This document shows, in pieces, positions 14,937-22,922 of a stretch of DNA of 64,000 bases. The stretch is from CALOCN01 sp942491735 (lineage in GTDB: Bacteria > Eisenbacteria > RBG-16-71-46 > JABDJR01). The position numbers and the translations under genes are program-made. The notes below the pieces were generated by a model. It was given only the letters and a program-made list of their open reading frames with translations, ran no database searches and had not been told where the DNA came from. The stretch is taken from positions 2,294,001-2,358,000 of the forward strand of contig CALOCN010000014.1 in assembly GCA_942491735.1 (NCBI GenBank), given 5' to 3'. Each line of letters starts with the position of its first letter. Within the stretch, counting starts at the first letter, position 1.

Positions 14937-17827
14937 GGCAACCTCACGATCCGGACCGGACGAAGCGCGGTCCCCCGCACGCGGGCAAAGTACACTCCGG
15001 TCGCCGCGCTCCCTGCGCGGGACTCCCCACGCCAGGTCCAGGAGGAGGTTCCCGGATCCAGGGGCGCCTCGTGGGTGAGGCGTCCGTGAACATCGAAGAT
15101 CTGGATGCGTGCCCCACCCGGTAGGTCCCCTTCGAATGCAAACCGGATCGCATCACGACCGGGTGAGCCGAGGGCCCTCCAGGCCAGGCGGGCGGGTGTC
15201 GGCGCCTGGGCGGCCACCTCGAGGGGACCCCACCGTTCAACACGTCCGTCCCGTTCACGCCCCTCGAGCCAGTAGTGGCCGGGGAGCGGGGCGGCGGGAT
15301 CGATCATTCGGTCCTCGCCCCGCGCCGGTCTCCACCCGTCGCCAACCGGCACCGCACGGGATGGGTCGGGGCCGCGGACCCAGCGCACCATGGCCGGAAG
15401 CGGATCGACCAGCGCCCACTGCAGGTGCACGTCGTCCCCCTCGACACTCGCCGCGGCGCTGAGCACCTCGACCGGGGTCACCGCGGTGCGGATCTGTACA
15501 TTGTCGACCCGCCAACCGGTTCCCTCCGTCGAAGCCTTCTCGGAAAGGAAATGGAAGCGGATCCGCGCCGACCCGGTGAAGCTCGAGAGATCGAATCGTG
15601 CCGACTCGAAGGCCCCCCGGTTGGGACTGAGGCTGTACACGCTGCGGGACTGCCATTCCGGATTCGACCCGTTGAAGATGGCGTTGTAGCCGCCGTCCGG
15701 CTCGGCGATCTGCCAGTCGCCGCCGTTGATCGAAACCTCCACGATGCCGCCGGCTTCGGCCAGGGTCGAGTCACCGGTCAACACATCCACCGAGTGGTCG
15801 AAGACCAGTTCCGCCATGGGGGGGAGCAACACCGGGGGTGAGACCAGGGCAGCGTCCCCTCCCCGGAAGAATCCCTTGTGGAAGTTGCCGTACTTGAACC
15901 CGGCCGACTCCCCCGTTCCGAAGTGCGGTCCGTAGAGCCATTGGTTGTTGGCGCTGGTACGAATCGGTGCGGACTCCCATCCGTGTTCCGGAGCCTCGAA
16001 TCCCTCGTCGATCCCGTACACCGTTCCGATTCCCAACTCGACCGCCACGTCGCGCGGCGCCGCGTTGTCCCAGGTCAGGACCATGCGCAGGGGCAACCCG
16101 TAGGGATCCGACGGCAGGCTGGCCGGGACCCGCACCCGAATCGGTTGCGGGACCTCGGTGGGCGCACCCAGGCCGACCTGAGGCAGGATGATCAGGGGGT
16201 CGAGGACCTCGGTGTCCGCCTCCACCGGCCGCAACTCGACCCGCAACTGGGTCGCGGGGTTGCGGTCGGCCTGGAAGCGCGGGACCACCCCGGCCAACTC
16301 GCCCGCCTGCACGCGGCCGTCCCCGTTCCCCTCCAGTTCCAGGAGCTGGATGTCGAGCACCGCCAACAGGGCACCGGGTTCGACAAAGACGTTGGCGGTG
16401 ACGGTTCCATCCGGCTCGGGATCGCTGATGTCGAAGATCGAGACATACGAGTCCTGGCCGTCGTAGTTCTGGTTGGACGGGTCCGAGTACCAGCTGAACG
16501 TGTCGCCGGCGCGGAAGGGATCCCCTGCGTCGCCCAGCGAGGCCCCCCCGAACCGGAGTTCGAGCTCGAACAGACCGTCGGCCTGCTCGAGCGCCACCTT
16601 GTAGTGGTTGGGGTTGTCGTTGTGCACGATCCGATCATCCACGTGGTAGACCAGCAGGCCCTCCCCCGGAAGCGACGGCTCGTGCGGACTCACCCGTCTG
16701 TTCTCCATGAGGAAGTATTCCGAGTTGCCGCCGGTCTGCTGGTACATGCGATAGATGGTCCCCGAGGTGTGGACCGGCTCGATCCGCAGGCCGGGCATGT
16801 TCCGGGTGATGGTGACCACATCCACGAAACCGAGTTGCGCCTTGCACCACGCGTCGAGATCGTTGGGCGTCACCTGGTCACCGGCGGCCCAGCCACTGGA
16901 CATGAGGGACCACCGGCCGAGACCGAAGGACGGACCATCCCGGTCGTAGAGGTCGGGCAGCCCGAGCAGGTGTCCCAACTCGTGGAGGTGCACGCCGATT
17001 CCGGCCGTTTCCGGGGTCAGGGTGAACGGCGAGGCGAACACGCCGTCCACGGGAATCGCACTGGGAAGGACCCACTGCATGCTGAAGAACCCGTCCGAGC
17101 TTCCGCCGCCACGCTGTCCGCCCTGATGTACGACCAGGATGCCGTCGATCACGACGTCATCGTCCCCGGAGTCCGGTACGTCGTCCGGTCCCTCGTTGTC
17201 GAAGTGCGCGTAGTTCACCGTGGGGTCGGCAAGGTGGACCGCATCCCGAACCAGCCCGCGCGCATAAAGAAAGTCCGGGTCGTAGAAGACCTCCAGCCCA
17301 CCGGCGTTGGCCAGGTACTTGGACTTGGGCTCCGGCGCGGTAAACCACCCGCGCACCACCCCGTTCAGGTTGAGACGGCCGTGGGACGAGGCATGGAAAT
17401 AGTCGGCTACGGATCCGTGGGGAAGTTCGCCGCGACTGAAGAAGAGTTGTTCGTAGTACTCGACCGGGTGGGCCACCTGATCCGCGGCACGGTCCGGGAA
17501 GTCGATGAGGATGACCACGACGTTGAGATCGGTGACCTGGCCACTGCGCCGCATCTCGGAAGAGGACGCAAGGTGTGGGCTCGCGACGTGGGGCGTTACG
17601 AGCAGGGGTGCGGCGGCATCCAGCGGGGTCCCGGGAACTCCCGCCACGGCACCCGGGGCCATGGCGCCCAGGATCCCGAACATCGCGGCGATCCACACTC
17701 CGTGTCTGGGGATATTCATAGGGTGTCTGGGGATACTCATAGGTCTGCGCGGCCGACCGGGGAGGGTCGTCATGGCGCGGGCCGCAGACTGCGGCCGGGG
17801 ACGCCGGAGCGTCCGATTCCAGAGCAT
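14933..17827 (-). CDS. Secreted M6-family metalloprotease with C-terminal sorting tail
   Basis: Predicted extracellular zinc protease of 964 residues. After a long arginine-rich lead and a hydrophobic signal segment (GVWIAAMFGILGAMAPGAVAG, near residue 43) comes the immune-inhibitor-A-like catalytic domain: NVVVILIDFPD, SVADYFHASSHGRLNL, and the zinc motif HLHELGHLLGLPDLYD near residue 280. A MAM/jelly-roll-like region (ARIRFHFLSEKASTEG…WRVDNVQI) precedes a FlgD-type tail ending GVYFARVRGTALRPVRIVRLP. The ATG at 17827 is supported by AGAAAGG and by the promoter at 17882-17910. The N-terminus holds a 21-base tandem duplication giving PRHPMNIPRH. Operon with the β-propeller gene. Confidence 0.85.
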   Translation of the reverse strand: MLWNRTLRRPRPQSAARAMTTLPGRPRRPMSIPRHPMNIPRHGVWIAAMFGILGAMAPGAVAGVPGTPLDAAAPLLVTPHVASPHLASSSEMRRSGQVTDLNVVVILIDFPDRAADQVAHPVEYYEQLFFSRGELPHGSVADYFHASSHGRLNLNGVVRGWFTAPEPKSKYLANAGGLEVFYDPDFLYARGLVRDAVHLADPTVNYAHFDNEGPDDVPDSGDDDVVIDGILVVHQGGQRGGGSSDGFFSMQWVLPSAIPVDGVFASPFTLTPETAGIGVHLHELGHLLGLPDLYDRDGPSFGLGRWSLMSSGWAAGDQVTPNDLDAWCKAQLGFVDVVTITRNMPGLRIEPVHTSGTIYRMYQQTGGNSEYFLMENRRVSPHEPSLPGEGLLVYHVDDRIVHNDNPNHYKVALEQADGLFELELRFGGASLGDAGDPFRAGDTFSWYSDPSNQNYDGQDSYVSIFDISDPEPDGTVTANVFVEPGALLAVLDIQLLELEGNGDGRVQAGELAGVVPRFQADRNPATQLRVELRPVEADTEVLDPLIILPQVGLGAPTEVPQPIRVRVPASLPSDPYGLPLRMVLTWDNAAPRDVAVELGIGTVYGIDEGFEAPEHGWESAPIRTSANNQWLYGPHFGTGESAGFKYGNFHKGFFRGGDAALVSPPVLLPPMAELVFDHSVDVLTGDSTLAEAGGIVEVSINGGDWQIAEPDGGYNAIFNGSNPEWQSRSVYSLSPNRGAFESARFDLSSFTGSARIRFHFLSEKASTEGTGWRVDNVQIRTAVTPVEVLSAAASVEGDDVHLQWALVDPLPAMVRWVRGPDPSRAVPVGDGWRPARGEDRMIDPAAPLPGHYWLEGRERDGRVERWGPLEVAAQAPTPARLAWRALGSPGRDAIRFAFEGDLPGGARIQIFDVHGRLTHEAPLDPGTSSWTWRGESRAGSAATGVYFARVRGTALRPVRIVRLP
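17703..17744. repeat. 21-base tandem duplication in the M6 protease signal region
   Basis: Two adjacent 21-base units (plus strand TGTCTGGGGATATTCATAGG and TGTCTGGGGATACTCATAGG, each with one extra base) differ at one or two positions. They encode a repeated IPRHPM peptide in frame before the signal helix. Confidence 0.7.
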
Positions 17828-17881
17828 ACGGGGAGCCTTTCTAGATGGGCAGCTAAACGGGCTCCAACCCCCGCACTGGGA

Positions 17882-17910
17882 AGTCTAGGCACGAAACCCG
17901 GGAGTGTCAA
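17882..17910 (-). promoter_or_regulatory. M6 protease operon promoter (TTGACA-17-TAGACT)
   Basis: Consensus -35, 17-base spacer, good -10; predicted start near 17875, giving a 48-base leader with AGAAAGG. Confidence 0.6.
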
Positions 17911-17947
17911 CTCCCCCACCGAATCCATCTGCCTCTGGCGTCTGGAG

Positions 17948-18511
17948 TTACCCGGCTCCCCGAACGGTGCGCCATCGGGCCTCCCCCTTTCGCCCGAGCG
18001 CCACGAGGCCCCATGCGAGAGACCCGCCCACGAGCCACCCGAACAGGACATCCGCGGGATAGTGGACCCCAAGGAAGATGCGGCTGTACCCGACGAGGAA
18101 GGCGAGGGTCAGGGTCCACGGAGCGCTCCGCCGGTATCGCAGGGCGAGGACCAGCATGGCTCCGGCGATGTTGGCCGCGTGGGAGGACGGGAAGGATCCG
18201 CGGTGCGAGCAGCCCACACCATAGGTACGCACCCCCTCGATCCCCGCCTCGGGACGACAGGGGCGAGGTCTCCCGAAGAGCGGTTTCAGCACACTGCTCG
18301 AGACCTGGTCGGTCACGGTCACGGTCAGGATGAGCATGAGGACGGTGACCCGTCCCCGGGTCCCGTCACGGAAGACCATCCACAGGACCGCGATGAGGAT
18401 CAGTGGAATGAACGACTGCAGATCGCTCAGCACCTTCATCACGGGAGCCAGCGTGGTGGAGCCCAGGGTGATGTTGAAGAAGCGGAACAGGGTTTCGTCG
18501 AGACCCATCAT
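17948..18511 (-). CDS. PAP2-family membrane phosphatase
   Basis: A 187-residue integral membrane lipid (pyro)phosphatase. All three PAP2 signature motifs are present: KPLFGRPRP (KxxxxxxRP), SFPSSHAAN (PSGH-type with catalytic His) and SRIFLGVHYPADVL (SRxxxxxHxxxD with nucleophile His). Five to six membrane helices surround them (FIPLILIAVLWMVF, VTVLMLILTVTVTD, WTLTLAFLVGY, VLFGWLVGGSLAWGL). Likely substrates are undecaprenyl diphosphate or phosphatidylglycerol phosphate, which cannot be told apart here. The start overlaps the stop of the upstream glycosyltransferase gene by ATGA, so a joint job in polyprenyl-linked sugar transfer is reasonable. Confidence 0.85.
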   Translation of the reverse strand: MMGLDETLFRFFNITLGSTTLAPVMKVLSDLQSFIPLILIAVLWMVFRDGTRGRVTVLMLILTVTVTDQVSSSVLKPLFGRPRPCRPEAGIEGVRTYGVGCSHRGSFPSSHAANIAGAMLVLALRYRRSAPWTLTLAFLVGYSRIFLGVHYPADVLFGWLVGGSLAWGLVALGRKGEARWRTVRGAG

Positions 18512-20415
18512 GACAAGTCCTCCAGGAGACGGCGCAATTCCCCGGTAAGGCGACCGGGCGGCAGGGCCCTGAGGATCTCAAGCGCTTCCCCGGGACGATC
18601 CAGCAGGATCAGGGCACGCACTTCCCCGGTGACCCCCGCCGGGTTGTCGGGGTCCAGGGCCCGCAGAACACGAAAGGCATCGAGAGCTTCGTCGAAGCGC
18701 CCCAGGTTACCCAGTACCGTCGCCGCGGTCTGGAGGGCCACCGGCTCCCGGCCGGCCACCCGCAACGCGTCCCGCGCCCGGAGACCGGCGGATTCCCGCT
18801 CGCCCATGTCGAAGTGCAGCTTGGCCAGGTTGGCCAAGGCCTTGGGGTGGTCCGGATTGGACTGCAGGGCCTGTTCGAACGCCTCCCGGGCGCCGCCCGG
18901 ATCCCCGTTCGATGCGCGTAGCACTCCCAGGTTGTTCCATGCCTCGGCGAAACGGGGTTGCTCGGCGATCGCGTTTTGATAGTGAAGCGCTGCCGCTTCC
19001 GCATCGCCCAGACCGGCATAGTGGATTCCAAGACGGAGATGCGATTCGGCCGGCCCGTGGTTCCTGCGGTGTCCCCAGGGGTCCAGGTTGAGGAACAGGG
19101 CGACCAGCAACACGGAGCCACCAATCCACAGTGCCCGTTGCCGATCGCGACGTGCCGCCTCCAGGAAGAGGGTCACCCCGACGCCGGCCCACACCGCAAA
19201 CAGCGGGATCAACGACGCCCGAAACCGGCCGCAAACAAAAAACGCGACGATGACCGCCATCAGGACGAGTGGAATCGTGACCCAACCGAAACCCAGGCGT
19301 CCGCGCCGCCACCCGAGGAACAGCCCGGCCAGGGCAAGGGGGCCCAGCAGGCCGAACCCGACCAGGGGAAGACGATGCGTGCGGGCCAGCGAAGAGAAGT
19401 AGTAGTAGTCCTGGTTGTTGGGGATCTCGTACGCGTCCCAGAAGTAGGCGAGCTTGCGCAGCTGCAGGGTCCCCCACGCGATGGGGTCGGTCGTGGCCCA
19501 GTGAACCGATTTCCCGAACCAGTGGCGGGAAACCTCGCTCGCCTTGAGCGGGCGCCCCCGCTCCGTCTCGGCCAGCCGCCGCGAATCCTCGATCCCGCCC
19601 GACCAGGTCTTGCGAAACTCGGGAGCCAGGGCGGCCATGCCGTCCGCCGCGGGATTGTTGCCCAGGTAGTAGTTGAGCCCTCCCTGTGCCGCGACCGGAA
19701 CCAGGTCCCGACCCACCATCCAGTTGCGCACCAGGGCGGGGCTGATCAGGAGCAGGGTGCAGCCGATCAGGGCCAACATGGCGGGCAACGCCCTTCGACG
19801 CCGGCGCAGCAGCAAGGCGAACGCGATCACCGGCACCGCGGCCAGGATCGTCGGCCGGACCAGGGCGCCGACCCCGATCCAGACTCCGGCCACGCCCCAC
19901 GCAGCCGGCCGCTCGCTTCGCCAGGCCCGGTCCACGCTCCATGCCGCGAGGAGCCCCAGCGGAGCCTCCAACACGACTAGCAACAACTCCCCCTCGAAGT
20001 AGATGAGCGGGCCGCTCAGGGCGACGAAAAAACCCGCGGTCAGGGCAGCAGTTCGTCCCAGGTGCCGGTATGGGAGGACCACGGTGAGGAGTGCGGTGCC
20101 GCTCCCGATGCACAGCTGCAGGATCCGCGGGCCCAGGGGGTCGGTGCCGACGACCGCGTACCACGCTCCCAGCAGATACGGGTAGAGCGGGGCGCGGAAG
20201 AACACCTCGCTTCCCCACCAGGCGCCGGAGGCCAGCTCCCGCGCCCACCGGTCGTGATAGAGCGCGTCCATCTGGGGATGGGCAAAGAACGGCGTCCCGC
20301 GCAGGTCCACCAGATAGGCGGCGCGCAATCCCAGGGCCAACGCCACCACGACGTACACCCACGGGTCCCGCCACGGTGACCGGGTCCCGGGGCTCTTGCT
20401 ATGCTCGCGCGTCAT
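18508..20415 (-). CDS. Membrane glycosyltransferase (GT39/ArnT-like) fused to C-terminal TPRs
   Basis: A 635-residue polytopic membrane protein. The first ~430 residues hold about ten membrane helices and the GT-C pattern with an acidic site in the first periplasmic loop (LVDLRGTPFFAHPQMDALYHDRWARELA) and FFRAPLYPYLLG. This resembles dolichyl/polyprenyl-phosphate-mannose transferases of the GT39/PMT_2 type. From about residue 470, TPRs follow (HYQNAIAEQPRFAEAWNNLGVLRASNG, FEQALQSNPDHPKALANLAKL). A GT-C plus TPR fusion suggests protein O-glycosylation, which is inference. Start ATG at 20415 overlaps the divergent pgeF start (CATG). Followed by PAP2 with ATGA overlap. Confidence 0.8.
   Translation of the reverse strand: MTREHSKSPGTRSPWRDPWVYVVVALALGLRAAYLVDLRGTPFFAHPQMDALYHDRWARELASGAWWGSEVFFRAPLYPYLLGAWYAVVGTDPLGPRILQLCIGSGTALLTVVLPYRHLGRTAALTAGFFVALSGPLIYFEGELLLVVLEAPLGLLAAWSVDRAWRSERPAAWGVAGVWIGVGALVRPTILAAVPVIAFALLLRRRRRALPAMLALIGCTLLLISPALVRNWMVGRDLVPVAAQGGLNYYLGNNPAADGMAALAPEFRKTWSGGIEDSRRLAETERGRPLKASEVSRHWFGKSVHWATTDPIAWGTLQLRKLAYFWDAYEIPNNQDYYYFSSLARTHRLPLVGFGLLGPLALAGLFLGWRRGRLGFGWVTIPLVLMAVIVAFFVCGRFRASLIPLFAVWAGVGVTLFLEAARRDRQRALWIGGSVLLVALFLNLDPWGHRRNHGPAESHLRLGIHYAGLGDAEAAALHYQNAIAEQPRFAEAWNNLGVLRASNGDPGGAREAFEQALQSNPDHPKALANLAKLHFDMGERESAGLRARDALRVAGREPVALQTAATVLGNLGRFDEALDAFRVLRALDPDNPAGVTGEVRALILLDRPGEALEILRALPPGRLTGELRRLLEDLS
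20376..20405 (+). promoter_or_regulatory. pgeF promoter (GTGACC-18-TATGCT, extended -10)
   Basis: GTGACC at 20376-20381, 18 bases, TGC-TATGCT at 20400-20405. Predicted start near 20412, two bases before the pgeF ATG, inside the N-terminal coding region of the divergent glycosyltransferase gene. Confidence 0.5.
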
Positions 20416-21064
20416 GAACTGGACCTGGAGCCTCGTCGAGGGAGCCTGGCATCTGGCACCCGATCCCCTGCCGCGTGGTCTGCGTCGACTGGCCTTTCGT
20501 GGCCGGGAGCTGGGTGCCGCGTCGTCGCTCACCCGTCCCGCGGTGAGCCTCGAACAGGTCCATGGAACCACCGTTCGCTGGGCCGAGACCGCCGGGAGTC
20601 TCCCCTCCTGCGACGCGGTTCGAACCCGAACCCCGGGCCTGCTCGTCTCCGTGCGCACCGCCGACTGCCTGCCGGTGTTCCTGGGTCACCCCGACGAGGG
20701 GCTCGCCCTGGTGCATGCCGGTTGGCGCGGTCTGGTGGACGGTGTTCTCGAGGCCACGGTCGCGACCTTTGATCACCCCGGGCGGATCGTCGCCCTGATC
20801 GGACCGGCCATCGGCGTCTGTTGCTTCGAGGTGGGGCCCGAGGTGGCCCAACGGTTCGAGCGAACCCGACACCCCCGCCCCGGGGGAAAACCCCATGTGG
20901 ACCTGGCCGCGGAGGCAGCGGCGCGCCTCGTTCGCGCGGGTCTCTCCCCCTCCCACGTGCACCGCTCCGGTGTATGCACCCGGTGCCATCAGCACCTGCT
21001 GCACTCCCATCGCGGAAGCGGCGGCGCCCCGGGACGGATCGTCACCCTGGCCGCACTCGCGTAG
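20414..21064 (+). CDS. pgeF: YfiH/LACC1-family protein (PgeF)
   Basis: Cytoplasmic copper/zinc-site protein of 216 residues in the multicopper polyphenol oxidase/purine nucleoside phosphorylase family; in E. coli, PgeF edits mis-made cell-wall precursors carrying serine. Signatures are intact: VSLEQVHGTTV, VRTADCLPV, LVHAGWRGLVDGV, IGPAIGVCCFEVGPEV and the C-terminal SGVCTRCHQHLLHSHR with metal-binding Cys and His. The ATG at 20414 is chosen because the predicted transcription start at about 20412 excludes the upstream TTG at 20396; no Shine-Dalgarno is present, so translation would be leaderless. Converges on bshA with 23 bases between stops. Confidence 0.88.
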   Translation: MNWTWSLVEGAWHLAPDPLPRGLRRLAFRGRELGAASSLTRPAVSLEQVHGTTVRWAETAGSLPSCDAVRTRTPGLLVSVRTADCLPVFLGHPDEGLALVHAGWRGLVDGVLEATVATFDHPGRIVALIGPAIGVCCFEVGPEVAQRFERTRHPRPGGKPHVDLAAEAAARLVRAGLSPSHVHRSGVCTRCHQHLLHSHRGSGGAPGRIVTLAALA

Positions 21065-21087
21065 CCGCGCACCGGGAGCCGTCGACT

Positions 21088-22206
21088 TCATCCGCAGGCG
21101 TCCTCGTAGACCCGCAGGTACTGTGGAACGATGGTGTCGATCTGGAACCGGGTCCGGGCCCGCTGCACGCCGGCCTCGCTGATGCGTGCCGCCAACGCGG
21201 GATCGTCCAGGATCCGCACCGTGTCCTCGGTCATCCCCGCCACATCATGGGGGTCCCGCAGGTAACCGGTCACTCCCTGCTCGACCACCTCGCAGGTGCC
21301 GCCTACGTTGGTGGCCACCACCGGCACCCCCACCGCCATCGCTTCGAGCACGACCAGACCAAAACTCTCGTGCAGGGAGGGAAGCAGGAAGCAGTCGGCC
21401 AGCGGAAGCAGGTCCTCGATGTACTCCTGGTTGCCGAGGAAGTGGACCCGCTCGGTCAGCCCCAATTCGTGGACCAGGTTCTCCACCGGCACGCGCTCGG
21501 GCCCGTCCCCGACCAGGAGCAGCCGCGAGGGAATGCGTTGCCGGACCCGGTCGAAAGTATGGATGAGCGCGGAGAGGTTCTTGACCGGCCGGAAGTTGGA
21601 GATGTGCAGCAGCAGTTTTTCCCCGGGGGCCGCGAAGGCGGCGCGCCGCTCCGGTGCCTTGCGGGGCCGGAAGGTCGCGGTGTCGACGAAGTTCGGGATG
21701 ACCGTGATGGGGCGGGTGATCGAGAACGCGCGACGGGTTTCCCGTTCCAGCCAGGCACTGACCGAGGTCACACAGTCGGACTCCTCGATGGAGAACCGGG
21801 TGACGGCGGCGAACGAAGGGGCCTGCCCGACCAGGGTGATGTCGGTGCCGTGCAGCGTGGTCACCGTCCTGATCGGATGCTCCCGGAGCATCTGCCGGGC
21901 CAGGTAGGCCGACGCCGCGTGCGGCATGGCGTAGTGGGCATGCAGGACGTCGAGGCGATACGCGGTGGCCACCTCGGCCATCTTCGCGGACAGCGAGAGC
22001 GAGTACGGGGGGTAGGGGAAGACCGGGTAGTTCTCGGGTCGCACCTCGTGGAAGTAGATGTTCTTCTCGAACCGCCGCAGCCGGACCGGCAGACTGGACG
22101 TGATGAAGTGGACCTCGTGACCAAGCCGGGCCAGCTCCCGCCCCAACTCGGTGGCGATGATGCCGCTTCCCCCTTCGGTGGCGTAGCAGGAGATCCCGAT
22201 ATTCAT
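21088..22206 (-). CDS. bshA: N-acetyl-α-D-glucosaminyl L-malate synthase
   Basis: First enzyme of bacillithiol synthesis, joining UDP-GlcNAc and L-malate. A 372-residue GT4-family glycosyltransferase of standard length, with the BshA signatures MNIGISCYATEGGSGIIATELG, VLHAHYAMPHAASAYLA, TTLHGTDITLVG, and the C-terminal nucleotide-sugar motif HESFGLVVLEAMAVGVPVV. The start overlaps the bshB stop by ATGA. Last gene of the five-gene trxA - methyltransferase - bshC - bshB - bshA operon. Presence of all three bsh genes makes the assignment firm. Confidence 0.95.
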   Translation of the reverse strand: MNIGISCYATEGGSGIIATELGRELARLGHEVHFITSSLPVRLRRFEKNIYFHEVRPENYPVFPYPPYSLSLSAKMAEVATAYRLDVLHAHYAMPHAASAYLARQMLREHPIRTVTTLHGTDITLVGQAPSFAAVTRFSIEESDCVTSVSAWLERETRRAFSITRPITVIPNFVDTATFRPRKAPERRAAFAAPGEKLLLHISNFRPVKNLSALIHTFDRVRQRIPSRLLLVGDGPERVPVENLVHELGLTERVHFLGNQEYIEDLLPLADCFLLPSLHESFGLVVLEAMAVGVPVVATNVGGTCEVVEQGVTGYLRDPHDVAGMTEDTVRILDDPALAARISEAGVQRARTRFQIDTIVPQYLRVYEDACG

Positions 22207-22922
22207 GGCCGACCCGGAACGAGCAGGTTCGCCGCATCGCGGACCGGCACCGGTCCCCGCTCCCGGAAGGGTTCGCCGAACCGCACGTTGATCAGATGCC
22301 CGTAGTAGCGGTCCCGCGCCTCGGTGAGTTCCAGGAAGCCGGGTTCCGAGATCGCGGTGACCAGCGGGTCATCCGGGTCCCGCTGGAACTGTGTGGCGTA
22401 GGCCTGCAACGCGGTCCGCTTGCGTTCCCGGTACGGGGTGATGTCGACGATGAGGCTGGGGGTGAAGGGGCGTCTGCCCATGGCAAAGAGGAGACGGTCC
22501 ACGCGGTGCGGCGTTGCTCCCGCGTCGGGGTAGTTGCGCAGGCCGGCCAGGTAGACCGCCCGTTCGACCAGGTGACCGCCCTCGATATGGTCCGGGTGGT
22601 CGTCCTCGTGATGCAGGGTCAGGACAAGCCGTGGCTGATGCCGCCGCAGCGCCTGGACCACCGCGGTCAACTGACCGGGATCGGTGGCGCACACCCCGCC
22701 ATCGGGGATCCCGAGATTCTCCCGGTGGACGACCCCCAGGGCGGCGGCGGCCGCGGTCGCTTCCGATTCGCGGAGGGCCGGGGTACCCCGGGTCGCGCGT
22801 TCCCCCCGGGTCAGGTCGACCAGTCCGACCCGGTGCCCGGTCTCGACCAGGTGCGCCACCGTGCCTCCCGCGGCGAGTTCCACGTCGTCGGGGTGCGGTC
22901 CGATCGCCAGCACGTCAAGCAT
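22203..22922 (-). CDS. bshB: Bacillithiol biosynthesis deacetylase (LmbE family)
   Basis: Second step: removes acetate from GlcNAc-malate to give GlcN-malate. The 239-residue LmbE/PIG-L enzyme shows the zinc motif GPHPDDVELAAGG (HPDD) at residues 8-20 and the downstream metal histidine in LHHEDDHPDHIEGG. The BshB1-type DLTRGERATRGTP is present. The ATG at 22922 overlaps the end of bshC by 8 bases. Function follows from family and operon context together. Confidence 0.93.
   Translation of the reverse strand: MLDVLAIGPHPDDVELAAGGTVAHLVETGHRVGLVDLTRGERATRGTPALRESEATAAAAALGVVHRENLGIPDGGVCATDPGQLTAVVQALRRHQPRLVLTLHHEDDHPDHIEGGHLVERAVYLAGLRNYPDAGATPHRVDRLLFAMGRRPFTPSLIVDITPYRERKRTALQAYATQFQRDPDDPLVTAISEPGFLELTEARDRYYGHLINVRFGEPFRERGPVPVRDAANLLVPGRP

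Noticed and set aside
15878..18979. Rightward open frame of 1033 codons
   Set aside because: Antisense to the M6 protease and PAP2 genes, which carry complete catalytic motifs; composition is that of a shadow frame.
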